A DNA stretch of 14,846 bases, from contig DAINMX010000158.1 in assembly GCA_036736205.1 (NCBI GenBank), positions 1 through 14,846 of the forward strand, given 5' to 3'. The stretch comes from XYA12-FULL-58-9 sp001798605. Its GTDB lineage: Bacteria > Myxococcota > XYA12-FULL-58-9. This document shows, piece after piece, positions 13,363 to 14,846 of the stretch (position 1 is the stretch's first letter; each line of letters opens with the position of its first letter). The notes beneath the pieces were generated by a model. That model did no database searches. It saw only the letters and a list, made by a program, of their open reading frames with translations, and was not told where the DNA came from. Made by a program: the position numbers and the translations under genes.

Positions 13363-14233
13363 ACCGCTAAAAACGGGTGACCAAATCCGCATCGTTGCGC
13401 CGAGCAGTTCCTTTGCTCGCGATCGTTTTGACGCAGGCGTCGAGATCATCGAGGCCATGGGATTTGCAACAAGCTTTGACGACTCCATTTTTTCCACGGA
13501 CCGTTTTCTCGCAGGCAATGACGACCGACGGGTTGCCGAGCTTCGGGCGGCTCTAGCGGATCCAGAGGTCCGTTGTATTTGGGTTGCCCGTGGAGGATAT
13601 GGAGCGACCCGGTTGCTACCGTTGGTTGAGGTTGCTGAGGTCGCGAGGGCCGACAAATGGCTGGTGGGCTTCTCTGATGTCACCGCTCTACATGGGCTGT
13701 GGTCACGGGCCGGTTGTGCGTCCGTGCACGGAGCGAATGTGACGACCCTGGGAAACTGGTCGTTGGATGCGCGCGCGGAGCTTTTTGGGCTGCTGCGCGG
13801 TGAGAAACGAGCTGCGCTTCGTGGCCGCGGGGTGTGGGGAGAGACGAGTGTCGCAGGGCCGCTCATCGGCGGCAATCTCACCGTGCTCGCTGCAATGACT
13901 GGGACCGTGGGATTGCCGTCATTTGCTGGCGCGGTGGTCTTGCTCGAAGATGTTGGCGAGCGACCCTATCGCCTCGACCGCACCCTCACACAATTGTTAC
14001 AGGCTGGAGCTTTCGCCGATGTCGTTGGTTTCGCCATCGGCCAGCTCACCGAATGCGATGAGAGCGGGGCCAATTTCTCGGCACTGGACAGCGTCGTCGA
14101 TGTGTTGTCGCCGCTCGGACGTCCGATTGTGGCCGAGTTGCCCGTTGGCCACGAACCGTCGTCGCGAGCCGTGATGTTGGGACTCGAGGTTGTTCTTGAT
14201 TCACGGGCAGGGACGGTGACGCCGCGACGCTGA
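13349..14233 (+). CDS. LD-carboxypeptidase (peptidase S66, LdcA-like)
   Basis: This 294-residue protein belongs to family S66, which cleaves the L,D bond before the terminal D-Ala of murein tetrapeptides during cell-wall recycling; the MccF branch acts on microcin C-like compounds instead. It has no signal peptide, so it is cytoplasmic. Motifs in order: IRIVAPSSSF near residue 13, VARGGYGATRLLP (79-91), the nucleophile in GFSDVTALH (S109), LIGGNLTVLAAMTGT (172-186), the catalytic Glu in LLEDVGERPYRLDR (E200), and the catalytic His in LPVGHEPSSRA (H268). Serine, Glu and His are all present, and the Glu-His interval of 68 residues matches LdcA as I recall it. The length is close to the usual 300. 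The start is ATG 13349 or 13355; neither has a correctly spaced ribosome binding site. A beta-lactamase-like gene follows on the same strand. Confidence 0.94.
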   Translation: MRMPEPLKTGDQIRIVAPSSSFARDRFDAGVEIIEAMGFATSFDDSIFSTDRFLAGNDDRRVAELRAALADPEVRCIWVARGGYGATRLLPLVEVAEVARADKWLVGFSDVTALHGLWSRAGCASVHGANVTTLGNWSLDARAELFGLLRGEKRAALRGRGVWGETSVAGPLIGGNLTVLAAMTGTVGLPSFAGAVVLLEDVGERPYRLDRTLTQLLQAGAFADVVGFAIGQLTECDESGANFSALDSVVDVLSPLGRPIVAELPVGHEPSSRAVMLGLEVVLDSRAGTVTPRR

Positions 14234-14287
14234 TGTCGTTGTGAGGCTCACTCTGTGCGGAAGGGTGTCATCTCCAGGAGCTTTGAG

Positions 14288-14293
14288 TATCAT
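14288..14293 (+). promoter_or_regulatory. Putative promoter giving a leaderless transcript
   Basis: TATCAT lies eight bases before the ATG at 14302. GTGTCA at 14265-14270 (four of six matches to TTGACA) is 17 bases upstream, the best -35/-10 pairing among the four similar sites in this window. The nearest AGGAG (14276-14280) is 21 bases from the ATG. Confidence 0.4.
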
Positions 14294-14301
14294 CACCGCC
14301 G

Positions 14302-14846
14302 ATGCCAAAAACAGACGATACAATAGAGCTTCCGGAGATCACCGTATCCGACATCGATCGGTGTTTGCAGACGGGCATCTTCCAGAAGACGTTCTCCGGG
14401 GCGGCGTGCATTGCCTCCGTGGGGGGGCGGGTTTTCCATCGTGGGGTCTATGGCAGTCTCAACCAATCTCCACCTTTGAAGAAACTCGATCATCAGGCCC
14501 TTTTTGACCTGTCTTCATTGACCATGCCGTTGGGCAGTGGCCTGGCGGCACTGAAGTTGGCGAGCAACAATCGCCTCGATTTGAACGCGAGTGTCAATAA
14601 GACGATCCCAGCCTTGCGAGACAAACGATTTGCCAAGATCACCATCGATATGCTGCTCGACCACACGAGTGGCCTGCCGGCGATGCGCAGCTACTGGAAG
14701 GAGGTCCTCGAACACGACGAAGGGCAGATTGCGTCGCAGAAGGTCTGCGGCACGCAGAAGGCGATCGAACTGGTGCAGGAGATGTTGTCGCAGACCATCC
14801 TTGAAGATGAGCCCGGAGCGCGGACAGTCTATTCCGATATTGGTTT
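14302..14846 (+). CDS. Class C beta-lactamase/penicillin-binding-like serine hydrolase, N-terminal part
   Basis: The gene runs off the window; 181 full codons are visible from ATG 14302. The protein matches the serine beta-lactamase-like superfamily (esterases, D-aminopeptidases and class C relatives). FSGAACIASVGGRVFHRGVYG opens the fold (split here as FSGAACIASVGG and RVFHRGVYG), followed by LFDLSSLTMPLG at 68-79, LLDHTSGLPAM near residue 117, and VYSDIG at 176-181. YSD is the normal second motif for this group. In the first motif the family pattern SLTK reads S72-L73-T74-M75: the general-base lysine is replaced by methionine (ATG codon at 14524-14526). If the base call is right, normal acylation chemistry should be lost or severely reduced. 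No signal peptide is seen, so it may be cytoplasmic. It lies 68 bases after the LD-carboxypeptidase gene. Confidence 0.87.
   Translation, partial: MPKTDDTIELPEITVSDIDRCLQTGIFQKTFSGAACIASVGGRVFHRGVYGSLNQSPPLKKLDHQALFDLSSLTMPLGSGLAALKLASNNRLDLNASVNKTIPALRDKRFAKITIDMLLDHTSGLPAMRSYWKEVLEHDEGQIASQKVCGTQKAIELVQEMLSQTILEDEPGARTVYSDIG

Noticed and set aside
1..14846. Mobile element, prophage or defence island
   Set aside because: No transposase, integrase, terminal inverted repeats, tRNA-adjacent att sites, nucleases or toxin-antitoxin pairs are visible. All genes read as chromosomal housekeeping, signalling or envelope genes.

Overview
The window looks like a Myxococcota or other deltaproteobacterial-type chromosome, probably an environmental or draft assembly. 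The DNA is moderately GC-rich. It encodes a PilZ domain of the type common in myxobacteria, an FHA-GGDEF diguanylate cyclase, a bactofilin, a lipoprotein with a MopE-like CDxxDNDxDGxVDEGC cysteine motif, and a GAF protein with a long Pro/Ala linker. Two runs of exactly 100 N (3763-3862 and 10931-11030) are scaffold gaps. No rRNA, tRNA, insertion sequence, CRISPR array or prophage gene was seen.

Layout from left to right. Positions 1-1705 hold the end of gcvPA and all of gcvPB, the two halves of the glycine cleavage P-protein, joined by an ATGA overlap. Convergent to them, 1748-3742 (minus) encodes the most unusual protein here: an intact c-di-GMP-type PilZ domain fused to an Hsp70 ATPase and a short substrate-binding domain without a lid. 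Across the first gap is a small tail-anchored helical protein (3952-4239). A promoter follows with a 14-bp palindrome over its -35 position, then a large secreted lipoprotein with a perfect EF-hand loop (4308-5933).

Positions 5997-8927 form a tight plus-strand run: a GAF protein with twelve 18-bp repeats in its linker, a periplasmic DUF4124 protein, and a CNNM/CorC-type membrane protein with a CBS pair. Convergent to this run are two minus-strand genes: a bactofilin (8990-9307) and, upstream of it, a secreted protein with what looks like a degenerate cytochrome c domain that has lost its haem site (9396-10778).

Positions 10779-11112 form a divergent regulatory region containing the second gap. 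The gap is flanked by identical 16-mers and is probably an artefact. Next are the FHA-GGDEF cyclase (11113-12027), two overlapping lipoprotein genes that share a C-terminal domain (12131-13212), an LD-carboxypeptidase (13349-14233), and the start of a class C beta-lactamase-like serine hydrolase whose SxxK lysine reads as methionine (14302 to the end).

Two themes recur. The first is cyclic-di-GMP: one intact synthase and one intact-looking receptor fused to a chaperone. The second is the cell envelope: four secreted or lipidated proteins of unknown function, a bactofilin, an LD-carboxypeptidase and a penicillin-binding-like hydrolase. Four genes with no usable Shine-Dalgarno sequence have a TANNNT hexamer 7-8 bases before an ATG, which suggests leaderless transcripts.
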